From: IOR16 sp963521065
GTDB taxonomy: Bacteria; Bacillota; Clostridia; Peptostreptococcales; Anaerovoracaceae
NCBI GenBank assembly: GCA_963521065.1
Contig: CAUQTI010000034.1
Location: 1 to 13,455, forward strand
DNA: 13,455 bases
Direction of reading: 5' to 3'
Shown here: positions 5,410-13,263 of the stretch, one piece after another
How the letters are laid out: each line of letters opens with the position of its first letter
How positions within the stretch are numbered: position 1 is the first letter of the stretch
Notes under the pieces: model-generated
The model's input: only the letters and a program-made list of their open reading frames with translations
What the model was told of the DNA's origin: nothing
The model's database searches: none
Made by a program: the position numbers and the translations under genes

Positions 5410-7653
5410 ATGACTGAATTATTAGCTCCAGCGGGAAATATGGAAGCCTTAAAAGCTGCAATTTCTAATGGTTGCGATGCGATATACTTAGGAGCGCAGA
5501 AATTTGGTGCACGAGCCTACTCCTCTAATTTCGATTTAGAATTGTTAGAAGAGGCTGTCCGGTATGCGCACCTGAGGAATGTTAAAATCTATGTAACGAT
5601 GAATACCATCATTTTTGAAAACGAAATAACAGAGATGAAGGAACAGATGGACGAATTAAATGCAATCGGTGTGGATGGAATTATTGTCCAGGATTTGGCT
5701 GCTTTTGATTACATCGTTAAAAACTTTGTTGATATGGAAGCACATTGTTCCACGCAAATGGGGATTGATGATTTAGACGGAACTTTATTATTGAAAGAAC
5801 TTGGTGCCAAAAGAGTGGTTCTGTCCCGTGAAGTTGAGATTGAAAAAGTAAAAGAGATCAAAAGAATCGCTCAAATACCTTTGGAGATTTTTGTTCATGG
5901 TGCTTTATGTGTCTCTTATTCCGGAAACTGTCTTATGTCGGGACTGATTGGCTATCGAAGCGGAAATCGCGGGAGATGCGTTGGTTCCTGTCGTAAGGAG
6001 TATGAACTCATCGATAAGACAACAAACATCTCTTTAGGAAAAAGCTATATTCTATCTACGAAGGACTTAAACACAATTGATTATATCGACGATTTGAAAG
6101 AGATTGATTCTTTAAAAATAGAAGGTCGAATGAAGGAGCCTGCGTATGTTGCGAATGTTGTATCAAAATACCGCGCAGCCTTAGACCAAAAAATAACCAA
6201 TGATGAGAAAGAAAATCTGAATAAAACCTTTAATCGGACATTTACGAAAGGATATTTGTTTCACGAAGATAAGAAAGAGATTACAAACACTTTAAGACCG
6301 AACAATTTTGGCTATGAAATTGGAAAAATCAGTAAAATCGTAAAAGACAGCTATGAAATAACGCTCACAAAACCCTTACATCAAAACGATATCATCCGAA
6401 TCAGTCATAACAATGAAGATGTGAATTTAACCGTTGTAAAGCTGTACGATAAGGACGGCAATTTAATCAACAAAGCAGAGGATACCTGTTACATTAAAGT
6501 CAAAGAAAAGTTGTCTAAGGGCGATTTGGTATATATCACGAAGGATTATTCCTATTACAAAGAGTTAGATGCCTCACTGGAAAAAGAATTTAAGCGTTTT
6601 ACCCTAGATATTAAAGTGTATGCCTGTCCAGGTTCAAAGCTGATTGTAGATGCACAAGGATTGGGTGTTCATTATTTATATGAGGGTACGGAAATACTAA
6701 GCGAAGCAATAAATAACCCAACAACAAAAGAACAGGTAATCAAGCAATTTTCGAGATTGAATGATACAATATTTGAGCTTAAATCTGTGGAATTTGAGGA
6801 TCAGAATGCCTTTGTTCCAGTGAAGCTCTTAAATGCAGCAAGAAGAGAAATTGTACAGGGTTTGTATGACTTAAAGCTTAACAGCAAAGAGAAGAGAAAC
6901 AAGCCTCCGAAAGCAAAAGAGAAAATAAGCTTTACCCCTCAAAAACCAACTCTTACGGCCTCTGTAACGACAATGGAACAGTATGAGGCTTGCGTGAGCT
7001 GCGGAATTCAGGAAATCTATTTCGAAAACATTGTTCGAAGAAACCAGAACGATTATAAAGAAAAGGAAGGTCAGCTGCTAATCGGAGGATACGGCGGAAT
7101 CTACCACTACCGGAAAACGAATCCTTTTATTACGGACTATTCCCTCAATGTTGTGAACTCTGCCAGCTGCTATGAATTATATCGTTTAGGCGCGAAACGA
7201 GTCACGTTATCTTATGAATTAAATAAGAGACAAATAGAAGATTTAATCAATGCCTATTATGAAGAAAATGACGGCTATCCTGCATTGGAAATGATCGTAT
7301 ACGGAAAGGCTCCTTTGATGTTTACAAAATATTGTCCGTTGAAAAAAATGGATCAATGCGGTATTTGCAAAACAAAGAACTATGAGTTAAAAGACGAGCA
7401 CGGAACGTTTCCTATCATTTCTCATGAAGACTGCACAACGACAATTTTGAATGGCAAGACATTGAATCTGCTAGATGAGATGTCTCACATAAAAGGAATC
7501 GACGCATTCCGCTTAAACTTCACAGTTGAATCAAAAGAGCAGGTTGTGAAAACCATTGATAAGGCCTTAAGTAAATTAAATAGCAGAGTGGATAAAGCTG
7601 TCTTTAATGGGGAAATAGACACAAGAGGCCATTTTAATAAAGAGATTTTGTAG
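5410..7653 (+). CDS. U32 family protein, long form (RlhA/TrhP-like RNA hydroxylation class)
   Basis: A 747-residue protein of the peptidase U32 family. It begins with the family hallmark MTELLAPAGNMEALKAAI. The U32 signature E-x-F-x2-G-A-L-C-x4-G-x-C-x-M-S is intact at residues 159-177. Cysteines 167, 174, 190 and 194 form the conserved group thought to hold an iron-sulfur cluster. Residues 300-470 fit the extra middle domain of long members, and a second TIM-barrel-like half ends with C642, C649 and C652. Despite the peptidase name, characterised relatives hydroxylate RNA: TrhP acts on tRNA U34 and RlhA on 23S rRNA C2501, using prephenate-pathway products. The length fits RlhA-type better than the roughly 450-residue TrhP; the exact substrate is not determined. 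GGAGGAA precedes the ATG. It shares an operon with the ABC-F gene, so both may act on the translation machinery. Confidence 0.85.
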   Translation: MTELLAPAGNMEALKAAISNGCDAIYLGAQKFGARAYSSNFDLELLEEAVRYAHLRNVKIYVTMNTIIFENEITEMKEQMDELNAIGVDGIIVQDLAAFDYIVKNFVDMEAHCSTQMGIDDLDGTLLLKELGAKRVVLSREVEIEKVKEIKRIAQIPLEIFVHGALCVSYSGNCLMSGLIGYRSGNRGRCVGSCRKEYELIDKTTNISLGKSYILSTKDLNTIDYIDDLKEIDSLKIEGRMKEPAYVANVVSKYRAALDQKITNDEKENLNKTFNRTFTKGYLFHEDKKEITNTLRPNNFGYEIGKISKIVKDSYEITLTKPLHQNDIIRISHNNEDVNLTVVKLYDKDGNLINKAEDTCYIKVKEKLSKGDLVYITKDYSYYKELDASLEKEFKRFTLDIKVYACPGSKLIVDAQGLGVHYLYEGTEILSEAINNPTTKEQVIKQFSRLNDTIFELKSVEFEDQNAFVPVKLLNAARREIVQGLYDLKLNSKEKRNKPPKAKEKISFTPQKPTLTASVTTMEQYEACVSCGIQEIYFENIVRRNQNDYKEKEGQLLIGGYGGIYHYRKTNPFITDYSLNVVNSASCYELYRLGAKRVTLSYELNKRQIEDLINAYYEENDGYPALEMIVYGKAPLMFTKYCPLKKMDQCGICKTKNYELKDEHGTFPIISHEDCTTTILNGKTLNLLDEMSHIKGIDAFRLNFTVESKEQVVKTIDKALSKLNSRVDKAVFNGEIDTRGHFNKEIL

Positions 7654-7660
7654 GAGGATT

Positions 7661-7690
7661 CCAGTTCAAATCTGCGAGCCGCCTACTAAG
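7661..7690 (+). pseudogene. Decayed copy of the tRNA-Cys 3' end
   Basis: Bases 7661-7690 match 2885-2914 of the tRNA-Cys gene at 24 of 30 positions without gaps. The T-arm block CCAGTTCAAATCTG is exact. The acceptor 3' strand is partly kept, and the CCA has become ACT. No 5' half is present, because the U32 stop lies eight bases upstream. The following terminator also resembles the tRNA-Cys terminator (11 of 12 bases of its first arm). It cannot make a tRNA. Confidence 0.7.
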
Positions 7691-7691
7691 T

Positions 7692-7734
7692 AAAACTCCA
7701 AGTCCATTATAAATAGTGGAGCTGGAGTTTTTTT
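7692..7734 (+). terminator. Intrinsic terminator of the ABC-F / U32 operon
   Basis: AAAACTCCA (7692-7700) pairs exactly with TGGAGTTTT (7723-7731). Above an internal loop, TCCA pairs with TGGA. A T-run follows to 7734. Confidence 0.88.
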
Positions 7735-7888
7735 ATTTCAGAATTTAGAGTAGGTGAGCACATGCGCAAGGGGTATCGTGTGGCAGAATTCCTGAATAAG
7801 GGACAATTACAGAAAAACGTGATTTTATTGTTATAAATCAACGTAAAAAAGTGTATTTTTTATATTTTATTCCTAGAAAAATGTGTTA

Positions 7889-7897
7889 TGCTATAAT
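7889..7897 (+). promoter_or_regulatory. Extended -10 promoter of the DUF4143 ATPase gene
   Basis: TGC followed by a consensus TATAAT (7892-7897) forms an extended -10 element. The -35 region (about 7869-7874) is poor, as is common for this class. Transcription would begin about 20 bases before the start codon. Confidence 0.5.
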
Positions 7898-7924
7898 TAA
7901 TTAAGAAAAAGGAAGGTGGTTCCC

Positions 7925-9217
7925 TTGAAACGCGATGCAATTCAAGATTTGGTAAAATGGAAATCAAATACAGAAAGAAAGCCGCTTGTGCTACGCGGAG
8001 CTAGGCAGGTTGGTAAAACATGGCTCATGAAAGAATTTGGAAAAAACCATTATAGTCGCTATGTTTATTTTAACTTTGATGAAGAAGATGAACTGAAATC
8101 TATCTTTGAAATAAATAAGAATCCACAGCGGATTCTTGAACTTCTTTCTCTCATAGCCGGTGAGAAGATACTTCCGGGAGAAACTCTGATTATCCTTGAT
8201 GAGATTCAAGAATGCCCTGAAGCGCTGAATGCGCTGAAATATTTTAAAGAGAAGGCAAACGAATATCATGTAATCGCAGCAGGGAGCTTGCTGGGTACTC
8301 TACTTGCAAAACCGAAATCTTATCCGGTAGGGAAGGTCAACCTGCTTGATATTTGCCCACTCACTTTTAGTGAATTTCTTGAAGCGATTGATGAGTCACT
8401 ATACACTTATTATGCGAGTATTACAAAAGAGCAACAGATTGAGTTGATTTTTCATAATCGCCTGCTCGAAGCTTTCGATTACTACCTTATCATCGGGGGA
8501 ATGCCGGAATGCGTGGCATCGTGGATTAAATATAAAGATCCAGTATTGATCAATCAGATTCAACGTGAATTAGTAGAGATTTATGAGAGTGATTTCTCAA
8601 AGCACAATGGCAAGGTTAACAGCGGACGCATTCTTATGGTCTTCAGGAGCATTGTTTCGCAGCTTGCTAAACCGAACGAAAAATTTATGTATGGCGCTGT
8701 CAGAGAAGGGGGCAGAGCAAGAGACTTTGAGGAAGCAATTGAATGGCTTGTTTCGGCAGGTATGTTATGCCGTGTTTATAACGTTTCAAAGACAGAGCAT
8801 CCACTGGCTGCTTTTGATCGGCTGGACTGCTTTAAGCTTTTCCTATTTGATACAGGCATCCTTAAGTATATGGCTGGACTTGATAACAGTGCAATTCTCT
8901 TGAAGAGTGATTATCAATTCAAAGGACCACTTACTGAAAACTATGTCCTACAGCAGCTTCGTGGTCAATTTGAGATTGAACCGAGATATTACGGGGATAA
9001 GAACAGTGAAATTGACTTTGTACTGCAATATGGGATGGAAATTATTCCTGTGGAGACAAAGGGCGGCGAAGATAAATCTGCACCTTCTTTCAAACGTTAT
9101 ATTACAGATAAAAAACCAGACCATGCAATTCGTTTTTCTAAGCTTGGATATCTGAAAAATGGCCTTATCACCAATATACCTCTATATCTTGCAGGCAAGA
9201 CAAAGGAGCTCCTGTAA
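7925..9217 (+). CDS. AAA-family ATPase with DUF4143 domain
   Basis: A 430-residue protein of the AAA_14 plus DUF4143 family. Walker A GARQVGKT is at 25-32 and Walker B LIILDEIQ at 88-95, with a sensor-like IAAGSLLG at 117-124. A winged-helix-like middle follows, then a C-terminal PD-(D/E)XK-like nuclease core: E338 (ENYVLQQL), D364 (SEIDFVL) and E377-x-K379 (IIPVETKG). All core residues are kept. The family is widespread and multi-copy in anaerobes; its cellular role is not established, and ATP-driven DNA processing or genome-defence-like roles are guesses. GGAAGGTGG sits five bases before the TTG at 7925, giving MKRDAIQDL, which matches usual family starts. An upstream GTG at 7916 overlaps the ribosome binding site and is less likely. 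The gene is monocistronic. Confidence 0.88.
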   Translation: MKRDAIQDLVKWKSNTERKPLVLRGARQVGKTWLMKEFGKNHYSRYVYFNFDEEDELKSIFEINKNPQRILELLSLIAGEKILPGETLIILDEIQECPEALNALKYFKEKANEYHVIAAGSLLGTLLAKPKSYPVGKVNLLDICPLTFSEFLEAIDESLYTYYASITKEQQIELIFHNRLLEAFDYYLIIGGMPECVASWIKYKDPVLINQIQRELVEIYESDFSKHNGKVNSGRILMVFRSIVSQLAKPNEKFMYGAVREGGRARDFEEAIEWLVSAGMLCRVYNVSKTEHPLAAFDRLDCFKLFLFDTGILKYMAGLDNSAILLKSDYQFKGPLTENYVLQQLRGQFEIEPRYYGDKNSEIDFVLQYGMEIIPVETKGGEDKSAPSFKRYITDKKPDHAIRFSKLGYLKNGLITNIPLYLAGKTKELL

Positions 9218-9333
9218 ACGTCCATAACTAACCGTTGAATATTTGCCTATCCGATGCAGCTGTATGTGAAATAAGTGAGAGAGCACATAACGTATACTTT
9301 TGGGGAAACAAGAGAAAAAGATAAGATAAAATG
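9218..9333. other. Untranslated trailer, nothing recognised
   Basis: Between the ATPase stop and its terminator I find no reading frame with a ribosome binding site and no strong structure. It is probably a 3' untranslated region. A short RNA ending at the terminator is possible but unsupported. Confidence 0.3.
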
Positions 9334-9377
9334 ACTTTCGGCGTGTTACAGACAAAGTGACATGCCGGAAGTTTTTT
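9334..9377 (+). terminator. Strong intrinsic terminator
   Basis: A 16-bp stem (three G-T pairs) runs from ACTTTCGG on the left to CCGGAAGT on the right, with an AGACAAA loop and six T at the end. It is 117 bases beyond the ATPase stop and insulates the diguanylate cyclase gene. Confidence 0.92.
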
Positions 9378-9488
9378 ATTATAAAAAGATAGGTGCCCCT
9401 TTACAAAAGGAAATTATCAAAAGCGTGTCACTAAGAAAGGGAAGAGCGCAAAAAGCGTTAAAAATCGGCAAACATTTGAAAAAACATG

Positions 9489-9517
9489 TAGAAAATTAAC
9501 GAATGCTAGAATATAAT
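9489..9517 (+). promoter_or_regulatory. Candidate promoter of the diguanylate cyclase gene
   Basis: TAGAAA at 9489-9494, a 17-base spacer and TATAAT at 9512-9517. It gives a leader of about 95 nt. The rest of 9378-9617 shows only short hairpins. Confidence 0.5.
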
Positions 9518-9553
9518 TAGAAATAACTGTTTATTATGACAGTGATTTGTTTT

Positions 9554-9587
9554 AAGAACAGGAAAGTCCAGAGGAAATGCTGTTTTT
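9554..9587 (+). promoter_or_regulatory. Leader hairpin with a T-run before the diguanylate cyclase gene
   Basis: AAGAACAG (9554-9561) pairs with CTGTTTTT (9580-9587) with one G-T pair, and TCC/GGA pair inside the 18-nt loop. The stem ends in T residues, so it could act as a weak terminator in the leader. It does not match the c-di-GMP riboswitch consensus I know. Confidence 0.25.
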
Positions 9588-9617
9588 AGGCGGTTTTACT
9601 TGTTCGGAAGGTAATAT

Positions 9618-10766
9618 ATGGAATCTATCAATCAAATTTGGTTTAAAAAAGAGTTTGAAGAAAATAAGAATGAATTTTCGTTAAAGCTTTTTACACACAA
9701 TAATTTTTGCATCTTAATATTATCTATTTATTTAACAGGGGAACAATTGTGCTATGGCTATTTTTTAGCACCGGATGCTATGCTAAGGAGGATTCACTTT
9801 GTCTCTGCCTGTGTAATGAGTGTTTATTTTTTGCTGGCAGCGGGTTTTCGACACCGAAAAGTGACGCAAGCTAGTTTTTGGATTGAGATTTATGAGTTGA
9901 GCTTTGGCTTATATGGATTTGCATCAGCGATGCTGCGTGCATTTGTGATAAAAACGAATACATTTGCAGTACCTACTGTCTATATTGCAGTAATATATGG
10001 ATTTGCAGTGTTTTTTTATTTTCATCCGGTAAAAAGCTTCATTTTATATGCAGTAACCTGTATATGCATGATTTTTTTACTGCCGGCATTTAAATCAGAG
10101 TTTATCTATAGTAATTATACGTATGACATTATATCCAATAATATTATCGCTTGGATTGCCTCTTGCATCGGATTCCATCGTTTTCGCAAAGAGTTCTACA
10201 ATCAGAAAATGATTCAGAAAAAGAATGAAACCCTGCAAGAAAAAACACGTGAGATAGAAAAAATAAATAAAGAACTGCGCTATAACTCCATTATGGATTC
10301 TTTGACAAACCTGCATAATCGGCGCAGATTGAATCAACTCTTAGAACATGAATATTCGAGGTGCGAGAAAAGCGGAAGCGTCTGCTCATTGATACTCCTA
10401 GATATTGACTTTTTTAAGTCGATTAATGATACATACGGACACAGTGCCGGAGATCGGGTTCTTGAGGAGGTAGCGGCTTTGCTTAAACGCAGTGTACGCG
10501 AAGACGACAGCGTCGGACGTTGGGGCGGTGAAGAATTTTTAGTAATTTGCCCGGATACTGCTTTCGATGAAGCGCATTGCATTGCGGAACAAATCCGATC
10601 TGAAATTGCAAATTTTGAGTTTCACTTGGGAGAAAAAATAACATGTAGTTTAGGTATTTCCGTGAGCGGAGCAGCAGACACTGTTCCAAATCTGATACAG
10701 AGAGCGGACCGGGGATTATATAAAGCGAAAGATAAGGGGAGAAACAGAGTAGAAAAAGGAGAATAA
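9618..10766 (+). CDS. Membrane-bound diguanylate cyclase (GGDEF domain)
   Basis: A 382-residue enzyme that makes the second messenger c-di-GMP from two GTP. The N-terminal half has about five or six membrane spans between residues 28 and 185, of no sensor type that I recognise. A short coiled linker (KNETLQEKTREIEKINKEL) follows. The GGDEF domain starts at DSLTNLHNRRRL (about 227). Metal-binding aspartates lie in LLDIDFFKSINDTYGH (D262, D264), and the active-site loop is GGEEF at 303-307, a functional variant. An RxxD inhibitory site (REDD, 294-297) stands exactly five residues before it, so product inhibition is expected. GGAAGG precedes the ATG by about eight bases. The gene is monocistronic; effects on motility, adhesion or sporulation are general to the messenger and not shown here. 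Confidence 0.95.
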   Translation: MESINQIWFKKEFEENKNEFSLKLFTHNNFCILILSIYLTGEQLCYGYFLAPDAMLRRIHFVSACVMSVYFLLAAGFRHRKVTQASFWIEIYELSFGLYGFASAMLRAFVIKTNTFAVPTVYIAVIYGFAVFFYFHPVKSFILYAVTCICMIFLLPAFKSEFIYSNYTYDIISNNIIAWIASCIGFHRFRKEFYNQKMIQKKNETLQEKTREIEKINKELRYNSIMDSLTNLHNRRRLNQLLEHEYSRCEKSGSVCSLILLDIDFFKSINDTYGHSAGDRVLEEVAALLKRSVREDDSVGRWGGEEFLVICPDTAFDEAHCIAEQIRSEIANFEFHLGEKITCSLGISVSGAADTVPNLIQRADRGLYKAKDKGRNRVEKGE

Positions 10767-10830
10767 TCGAGTCATAAAAAATAGGTTTCATGAATTGGTC
10801 TAGCACAATAGAAACTTGCTGTAGATTTTG

Positions 10831-10836
10831 TATAAT
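10831..10836 (+). promoter_or_regulatory. Candidate -10 element for the sigma/anti-sigma operon
   Basis: A consensus TATAAT lies 27 bases before the sigma start at 10864. I see no good -35 at 17 bases. A GAAAC at 10811-10815 resembles the -35 core of ECF promoters, but no CGTC-type -10 follows at the right distance, so autoregulation is not evident. Confidence 0.35.
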
Positions 10837-10863
10837 AGTGAATAAGTGGGAGATGAAATACAA

Positions 10864-11418
10864 ATGGAAAGAAGCTTGAATGAACGTCGGTTTTTCGAGG
10901 AAATTGTTTGGCCTAAATATGAGTACATAAATAAATTTTTGTATACTATCACTCTGGATGCTTTCTTATCAAATGAGATTACACAGGAAACCATGGTTAT
11001 TGCGTGGAAGAATATAGAAAAATTACAAGGGTATCGGCATTTGTCTGCAGCACTGCGAAAGATGGCGATGAATACCCTTTGCAGTCATTACCGAAAGAAT
11101 CACGATTTGCTGCGCAGCCTTGAGAATGCCGAAATTATTGAGAATATCGGAGTCGAGTCTAATATTAATGACTTTGTAAATCAAGAGGGGAACCTTCGTG
11201 ATATTCAGTTTTTGTTTAATGAAATGAGAGACGAGTACTTACAGATCGTAATTTTATGCGATTATTATGAATTGCCGTTGAAAATTGCAGCAAAGTTTTT
11301 GGGCCTCAACTATAATACAGCGGCATCCTATCATAAAAGAGCATTAGAATACATGAGAGCAAAAGTAAACGGGACAGAATATTGCAAGGATCACAGGAGG
11401 GGAGTTCAGCATGTATGA
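10864..11418 (+). CDS. ECF-like RNA polymerase sigma factor
   Basis: A 184-residue protein with the two-domain plan of extracytoplasmic-function sigma factors. Region 2 is at about residues 5-75: FFEEIVWPKYEYINKFLY, then a NEITQETMVIAWKNI segment matching the core-binding helix, then the promoter-melting stretch ending SHYRKN. Region 4 is at about 117-175, with EYLQIVILCDYYELPLKIAAKFLGL and NYNTAASYHKRALEYMRAK as the helix-turn-helix. The ATG at 10864 has GGGAG about 11 bases upstream; a GTG at 10846 in frame has no binding site. Its last eight bases overlap the next gene, a membrane protein of anti-sigma type, so the two are translationally coupled. It should be held inactive at the membrane until a surface signal arrives. 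The likely regulon includes the secreted protein at 12346. Confidence 0.83.
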   Translation: MERSLNERRFFEEIVWPKYEYINKFLYTITLDAFLSNEITQETMVIAWKNIEKLQGYRHLSAALRKMAMNTLCSHYRKNHDLLRSLENAEIIENIGVESNINDFVNQEGNLRDIQFLFNEMRDEYLQIVILCDYYELPLKIAAKFLGLNYNTAASYHKRALEYMRAKVNGTEYCKDHRRGVQHV

Positions 11419-12247
11419 AAAAAATAATGAGATGGATTATGTAAGGGATCGGAGGATGAGCAAAGCTTTGACCGCAAAAGCGATGGAAGACCCCCGCATT
11501 GAATTAGAGTTTTTTCAAAATCTAGATTCTATGGAGAAGCCGGATTTAGCTGATTTCATGAAAAGACTGGAGCAGGAAGATATAAAAGAAGAAAGAAAAC
11601 AGCGTTTTCATAGCTATGAGCCGATTTATGCAGGAGAAAAGAGAGATTTTTTTCGGGAAGGCAAGAGCAGACGGTGTCTTAAAATTGCAGGACTATTCTT
11701 GACCTTTTTATTTTTAAGTGCTGTTGCAACTTCCTTTATAAAACTGCAGCCTTCTACCGCAGGAAAAATAACCCTAGAATTGTCCGGAAAAGAAGTGAAA
11801 AATGGCTTTGTAGAGGATAGCCATCTTGGAACAGAACAACAGCAAGCGCTAGAAGAAGTGATCGAAGACGAAAAGTATATTCCTGCAATGAAAGAAAAGT
11901 ATAAAGAGCTGGTCGTTCCGGAATATATTCCGCAAGGGTATGTGTTTGAGTCACTGACAGTGAATTGTTCTAATAGTGGAAGCTTTGGCGCAAACTATAT
12001 TTATAAGAATAATAAAATAGGGCAATTAGTGATTACTCAAAAAGTAACCGGAGATAATGGTTTTACTTTTGGTAATTTTGTAGCAGATTTTGAAGAGCTA
12101 GAAAAAGGGGCATTATTTTATCAGGAAGATAGAGCGGTCAATGGTGTTTCTATATTATTAGCAATACATAATAGTAATAGTATTTCTATTTCTGCGAGTT
12201 TGGAGAAAGAGGAATTATTAAAAATTGAGACGAACATTAAGTATTAA
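11411..12247 (+). CDS. Membrane anti-sigma factor with DUF4367-like extracellular domain
   Basis: A 278-residue protein with an acidic and basic cytoplasmic part (1-88), one membrane span (about 90-110, LKIAGLFLTFLFLSAVATSFI) and an external C-terminal domain. Residues 168-275 look like DUF4367: VVPEYIPQGYVFESLTV, an aromatic strand NYIYKNNKIGQLVITQK, and a final ISISASLEKEELLKI. This plan, together with an eight-base overlap with the sigma gene, marks it as the cognate anti-sigma factor. No zinc-binding HxxxCxxC motif is present, so sigma binding must use another type of N-terminal domain. The ATG follows GGAGGGGAG with a good gap. Signal and protease for release are unknown. Confidence 0.75.
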   Translation: MYEKNNEMDYVRDRRMSKALTAKAMEDPRIELEFFQNLDSMEKPDLADFMKRLEQEDIKEERKQRFHSYEPIYAGEKRDFFREGKSRRCLKIAGLFLTFLFLSAVATSFIKLQPSTAGKITLELSGKEVKNGFVEDSHLGTEQQQALEEVIEDEKYIPAMKEKYKELVVPEYIPQGYVFESLTVNCSNSGSFGANYIYKNNKIGQLVITQKVTGDNGFTFGNFVADFEELEKGALFYQEDRAVNGVSILLAIHNSNSISISASLEKEELLKIETNIKY

Positions 12248-12288
12248 TATAAAAAAACTTTGTTTTATGGAGAAATATAATAAAAAAG

Positions 12289-12315
12289 TGCAATTTTTGT
12301 CGCTCTTTTTGCGTC
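12289..12315 (+). promoter_or_regulatory. ECF-type promoter candidate of the secreted protein gene
   Basis: TGCAAT at 12289-12294 and CGTC at 12312-12315 are 17 bases apart. This resembles the TGAAAC / CGTC pattern of Bacillus-type ECF promoters, and the spacer is T-rich as usual. It sits 31 bases before the start of the secreted protein and just after the sigma/anti-sigma pair. No sigma-A -10 fits here. Confidence 0.4.
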
Positions 12316-12345
12316 TAACTACAGGGACCAATAAAGGAGGATTTC

Positions 12346-12774
12346 ATGAAAAAGAGAAAGCAATTATTATTCGTTGTATTGGCAGTTATGCTGATGCTTT
12401 CATCCGTCGTTGCCTATGGTGCGGAGATTCGCCCAGCCGGGTCTGCATCTGTCCAAATGGTAGCGAGTGGATCAGGAAGCTTGACAAGAATTTCAGACCG
12501 TAAAGCGGAGCTGGAGGTGTACTGCCGCTCATCTGTGGTAGCGGACTATATCAAGGCAACGTGCACGGTGCAGAAACAGGGGTCTAACGGAAAGTATACG
12601 GATTATGCAGACAGCTTTGAAATTAAGGATACGAATACTCCGACCTTATTCGAAGTGTATAATCTTACGGTAGGCAGCAGTGGTACGTATCGCGTAAAGG
12701 TGGTTTTTGAAGATAAGGTGAATGGCATTACAACAAGAACGAGTGCATATTATACCCAGGCAGTGGGATTGTAA
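12346..12774 (+). CDS. Small secreted beta-rich protein, probable sigma-regulon member
   Basis: A 142-residue protein with a clear signal peptide (KKRKQ, hydrophobic core to about residue 20, then AYGAE cleavage region near 24-26). The mature part of about 117 residues alternates hydrophobic strands (AELEVYCRSSV, YIKATCTVQKQG, GTYRVKVVFEDKV) like an Ig-fold. It has two cysteines 13 residues apart that could form a disulfide. I do not recognise a named family; similar short exported proteins occur in Firmicutes without known function. AAAGGAGG lies five bases before the ATG. It is 98 bases after the anti-sigma gene with its own ECF-like promoter candidate, so it is plausibly an output of that sigma factor. 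No catalytic motif is visible. Confidence 0.75.
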   Translation: MKKRKQLLFVVLAVMLMLSSVVAYGAEIRPAGSASVQMVASGSGSLTRISDRKAELEVYCRSSVVADYIKATCTVQKQGSNGKYTDYADSFEIKDTNTPTLFEVYNLTVGSSGTYRVKVVFEDKVNGITTRTSAYYTQAVGL

Positions 12775-13024
12775 TATAAAAAATTTCAACAAAACCGGAA
12801 TAAAAGAAGAGTAATTTGTATATAATGATAAAAAAACAGAAGTATATGGTTGGTTCCTAAAATTTGTGTCAGATATTCGTAGAAAAAACAAAGAATGAAG
12901 TGGGTGTTTTCGACATTATTTTGGACGGAAAAAGTAGATAATGTGGATAGTGAGAAGTAGGGGATTAAATGTGCGTTTTGTTTTCTTAAAATGAATCGTC
13001 AAATTATTATTAGGGGGACGGAAC

Positions 13025-13147
13025 ATGAACGTGATGGAATTAGCACAGGAAACCGTGCAAAGAGCTGTCAGGCATTTCAAGATTGCAACTACGAAGGGGA
13101 GCGTGCGTTACGGCTTGAAAGTTGGGAGTGTGATGAAATGTTTCTAG
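13025..13147 (+). CDS. Micro-ORF 1: 40-residue basic peptide, unknown function
   Basis: It is introduced by AGGGGGACGG, an excellent ribosome binding site about eight bases before the ATG. The peptide starts MNVMELAQETVQRAVRHF, has a net positive charge, could form an amphipathic helix, and ends in CF. The stop overlaps the next micro-ORF (ATGAAATGTTTCTAG), so coupling is likely. A longer frame from ATG 12991 covers the same DNA in another phase but has no binding site. A frameshifted single gene made of this and the next ORF is the main alternative. I do not recognise the peptide. Confidence 0.45.
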   Translation: MNVMELAQETVQRAVRHFKIATTKGSVRYGLKVGSVMKCF

Positions 13148-13257
13148 AGCAGCCCTTCGTGCCCATTTTCTTTGTGATAGCAACTGCTGTCATGTATGCG
13201 GCTTGTATACCCATTCTGATTCGTGAGTGGAAAAACATGCAAGAACGAGAAAAATGA
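13138..13257 (+). CDS. Micro-ORF 2: 39-residue single-span membrane peptide
   Basis: MFLEQPF, then a membrane helix (VPIFFVIATAVMYAACIPILI), then a charged tail REWKNMQEREK. GGGAG lies about eight bases upstream of the ATG, inside micro-ORF 1, and the two frames overlap by 10 bases. The plan resembles small subunits that sit beside larger membrane complexes, but there is no sequence match I can name. The frame is open upstream to ATG 12991, giving 88 residues, but that extension is hydrophilic and lacks a binding site. A perfect inverted repeat begins seven bases after the stop. Confidence 0.5.
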   Translation: MFLEQPFVPIFFVIATAVMYAACIPILIREWKNMQEREK

Positions 13258-13263
13258 GACATA

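Noticed and set aside
7654..7660. Possibility of a full second tRNA-Cys at the remnant
   Set aside because: There is no acceptor 5' strand, D-arm or anticodon arm; the U32 coding sequence occupies that place.
7762..7836. A 24-codon ORF (MRKGYRVAEF...) before the ATPase gene
   Set aside because: There is a partial binding site (AGGTGAG) but no terminator, partner or conservation evidence, and it directly follows a terminator with no promoter of its own.
12991..13137. N-terminal part of the 88-codon frame from ATG 12991
   Set aside because: It has no ribosome binding site, an unusual hydrophilic composition, and overlaps a better supported micro-ORF in another frame.
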